From Ulva prolifera (lineage: Eukaryota > Chlorophyta > Ulvophyceae > Ulvales > Ulvaceae), in contig CM041196.1 in assembly GCA_023078555.1 (NCBI GenBank), positions 10,806,985 to 10,870,984 on the forward strand: a stretch of DNA of 64,000 nt, in the 5' to 3' direction. Numbering within the stretch: position 1 is the stretch's first letter; each line of letters opens with the position of its first letter. Shown here one piece after another: positions 61,604 to 64,000 of this stretch. A program made the position numbers and the translations under genes. The notes below the pieces were generated by a model. That model was not told the DNA's origin, did no database searches, and saw nothing but the letters and a program-made list of their open reading frames with translations.

Positions 61604-64000
61604 AGGGTTCTCGGCGCCTTACGAAGCATCAGCGTCAGTGCGTTCGTTGGACCTGGTGACGCACCTTGCGACATGTCGAGCGCGCTTCCGCCAAGAAAGG
61701 TTCGGCTGCTTGTGGCGCGTAGACGTGTCCAGCGTCAAGAATATATAGCATACTGCGTACACCTATCCTGACAGTTCAGAGCGTCGATGTTGAAATTGCT
61801 GGTCGATGTTGACCCACGCCTGCATGCACAGGTGGTCAGCGTTAATGTCAGTACCCTTCGGCCTCGGCTGCAGTAAACATGGATTGTTGAATATACAAAC
61901 ATGTCGTTGGTGAAGATATCTAGGAGTGCTGGCTTCCCACCAGATCGCCTCGGTGTCCCCAATGTTCGCTTGCGATCCAGTGACGCCTTGTCTAAGTTGA
62001 TTCGACCTCCAGCACCTCAGTCGAGATGACCAACTTAGTGACGCACGTAACGGTCCTTGTTGCTTGTGCTGTGTTTGTGGAGGCCCGTTCTCTCTTCAGA
62101 AACACTTCACCGTCGTCGCCAGGCCTCGCTGGCGCGATGTCCCGCCAGAAAGAATGATCATCGATGATCATTCTTTCTGCAGCATACATCTCATCAACTG
62201 GCAATGCGCATTGCAATTCGTTCAGCAATTTCCGTCTGGGATATTTGATCCAGTCCAGGACGAGCTGTGGAGAGCATTGCCATCGTGAGGTAAAGTTTTA
62301 TGCATTGCTTGCGTTGCTAGGATGGAATACCTGGCACAGGAATCCCAGGGATCGATTTGATCCTGAAGTAATTCATATTTCTCAGAGTGCACAGCAGAGT
62401 GAGGTCAGAGTCAAATGCTCACAGCAGTACACAAACATGTGACATCAGGCACCATGCTGGCAAAAGGGTAGGCGTCAAACATAAAGCAGATGTGGAGAAG
62501 CGGACCAAGGAATTCTTCATGCACCTATTAGCTGCAGGCCAACACACATGTGGTTTGCTGTGGGTGGGTGCCATAGCATTGCATCTTCCAACAGACCGTC
62601 TGACATGCACTTGCAGTCATGCATTGCCAACACAGTGGAAAGTTCGTAATCTAGGCGGAGGCCAGACATGATGCTCTAGGCTGCCCTCTATGGTCAGATC
62701 TTGCACAACAATGGCATGTGTGCATGTCTGCTTGATGTCCATAGACATCCACACGGGTGCGCAGGACGCGTACAGACGCATCCATGCTAGCAAAAATCAT
62801 AGGAGTTATGACGTCCGTGAGGTTGGCACAAGTGGCATCAAGCTTTTGCACTGCTTCCTGCACCTGTGTCAGTGTCCGTGTACCGCAACCAACAGCAAGT
62901 ATTTGGCGCTCACCAAACAGGTCAGTCCACCGTGGCTGCAGAAACCGCCACATATACTCAGAATCATGTACCTACACTTATTAACTGTGCTTGAGGACAG
63001 CCAAATTTCAGTGCTGCTGTCACCTCTCCTAACATTGGCCAATGCGACTACGGCACTCCTGCATTGACGAAGACGTGAAGAGGCATCCGTGCTGTTGAAA
63101 TCTTGATTACTTCCTTGCGCTGTCTTGCTGCACTTTTGTACTCGCTTCGAGGCCGCAGAGTTGCACTGAATCGTTGGACGATGTTGCAACACTGTGGGTG
63201 TAACCATCGCTGAATATTGAAGTTCTGAGACAAAAGAACTATGATTTCAAGGTAATGGAACAACAACAATACCCCTTGGAATTCGCAAGGGGGATCACGA
63301 GCCCGGCGCTTGCACGGGGCGCGGCCTTCCGACGCACGTTTGCCAGGTTTCTGCCCGCGTGTCCGGGAGGCAACAAAACGGTACAGGATAGTAGCAAGAC
63401 CCTGAATAGACCACGAAGCGCTCCAGGCTAGAATAAAGTGGGTGCTCCGTGCAAACGGCGTTGTGTCCTGAGATGGAAAAATGCAGCAGCGAAGAGCACG
63501 GCAATAGTACCATGTGCAGGTGGCGTAATGTTGATCCTAGCAAACCTTTGGTGGTGCACTACTGAGTTCGCGTCACGATTCAGGCAACGTGCGCATGAGC
63601 TCTTGCGGACTGAGCAGGCGACCAGGTGGGAGGTATTCGCCTGGAGTGCCACAACGTGCGGGCCGCGCCACAGCATACAGATCATATTATCACATCTTGC
63701 AGGCGAACAGCATATAGCATGACCGGGCCCCAGTAGTGGCGTGTCATGACGAGACAGCATTCTTTGCGCTTGCGTGGCGAAAGTGGCGTCCAAGGCCGGC
63801 GTGCGAGGTGACTGCCAATCGGTGATGGCGGGCATTCTACAGGATGCAAAGACGTCACAGATAAAGTAGCAAGGCAGTACGTCACACCAACGCACTCGCA
63901 TGCAGGTGACCCAGTGACCTGGCAGTCTCAATTCCCCGGCGCGCACACAGCATCACTCCCTTGTCGGCCGCTGCCCCCAGCTTCATGAGCTGTCACATGC
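61604..64000. other. Right-hand region; no gene recognised
   Basis: Several reading frames of 60-170 codons occur on both strands (for example minus strand 63428-63946), but none has a recognisable motif or splice support. A 34-bp perfect palindrome lies at 62146-62179. Genes continuing beyond the window cannot be excluded. Confidence 0.45.
62146..62179. repeat. 34-bp perfect palindrome
   Basis: CAGAAAGAATGATCATC is followed directly by its exact reverse complement with no spacer. The centre is ATCATCGATGAT. The flanking bases do not extend the symmetry. Confidence 0.97.

Noticed and set aside
61276..61674. 132-codon minus-strand frame matching a plus-strand frame near 60190
   Set aside because: The shared segment is the inverted terminal repeat of the transposon-like element, so the similarity is structural and not evidence of paralogous proteins.

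Overview
This window is nuclear DNA from a photosynthetic eukaryote, most likely an alga. The recognisable genes are split by many introns. They include a plastid-type K+/H+ antiporter of the KEA1/2 class and a SufC with a plastid-like presequence, beside ordinary eukaryotic genes (Gemin2, a Spc25-like kinetochore protein, a mitochondrial stomatin-like protein, a peroxisomal thioesterase). A nuclear SufC argues against red, glaucophyte and typical red-derived plastid lineages, which usually keep sufC in the plastid, so a green-lineage alga is my best guess; the species cannot be named from sequence alone. Exons are GC-rich. The usual 5' splice site is GTGCGC or GTGTGC, and acceptors are nearly always TGCAG.

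Layout. 0.1-13.5 kb: two minus-strand copies of a plant-type glutamate-cysteine ligase gene (the first step of glutathione synthesis), a tandem duplication of about 5-5.7 kb with all six intron positions kept. 17.2-21 kb: a minus-strand ZIP metal transporter with His/Asp repeats. 26.6-27.5 kb: a small minus-strand TPR protein resembling plastid TPR assembly factors. 31.7-33.5 kb: a minus-strand stomatin-like (SPFH) gene whose 5' exons were not found. 38.5-44.9 kb: a ten-exon plus-strand KEA1/2-type antiporter with an N-terminal coiled coil and a C-terminal TrkA-N domain. 46.6-47.7 kb: a minus-strand Spc25-like gene with an apparent frameshift, head to head with plus-strand SufC (48.0-50.2 kb). 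52.4-55.3 kb: a minus-strand hotdog thioesterase with two tandem alternative last exons, each ending in the peroxisomal signal SKL. 55.5-57.2 kb: minus-strand Gemin2. 60.19-61.59 kb: a 1.4-kb DNA transposon-like element with inverted terminal repeats and a 9-bp target duplication.

The genes do not form one pathway, although several concern chloroplast and redox physiology (glutathione synthesis, Fe-S assembly, plastid ion balance, metal uptake). Between them lie long stretches without recognisable genes, rich in short dispersed repeats, minisatellites, microsatellites and near-palindromes. The points most worth following up are the alternative SKL-ending exons of the thioesterase, the Mutator-like element, the repeated use of GC 5' splice sites, and the glutamate-cysteine ligase duplication.
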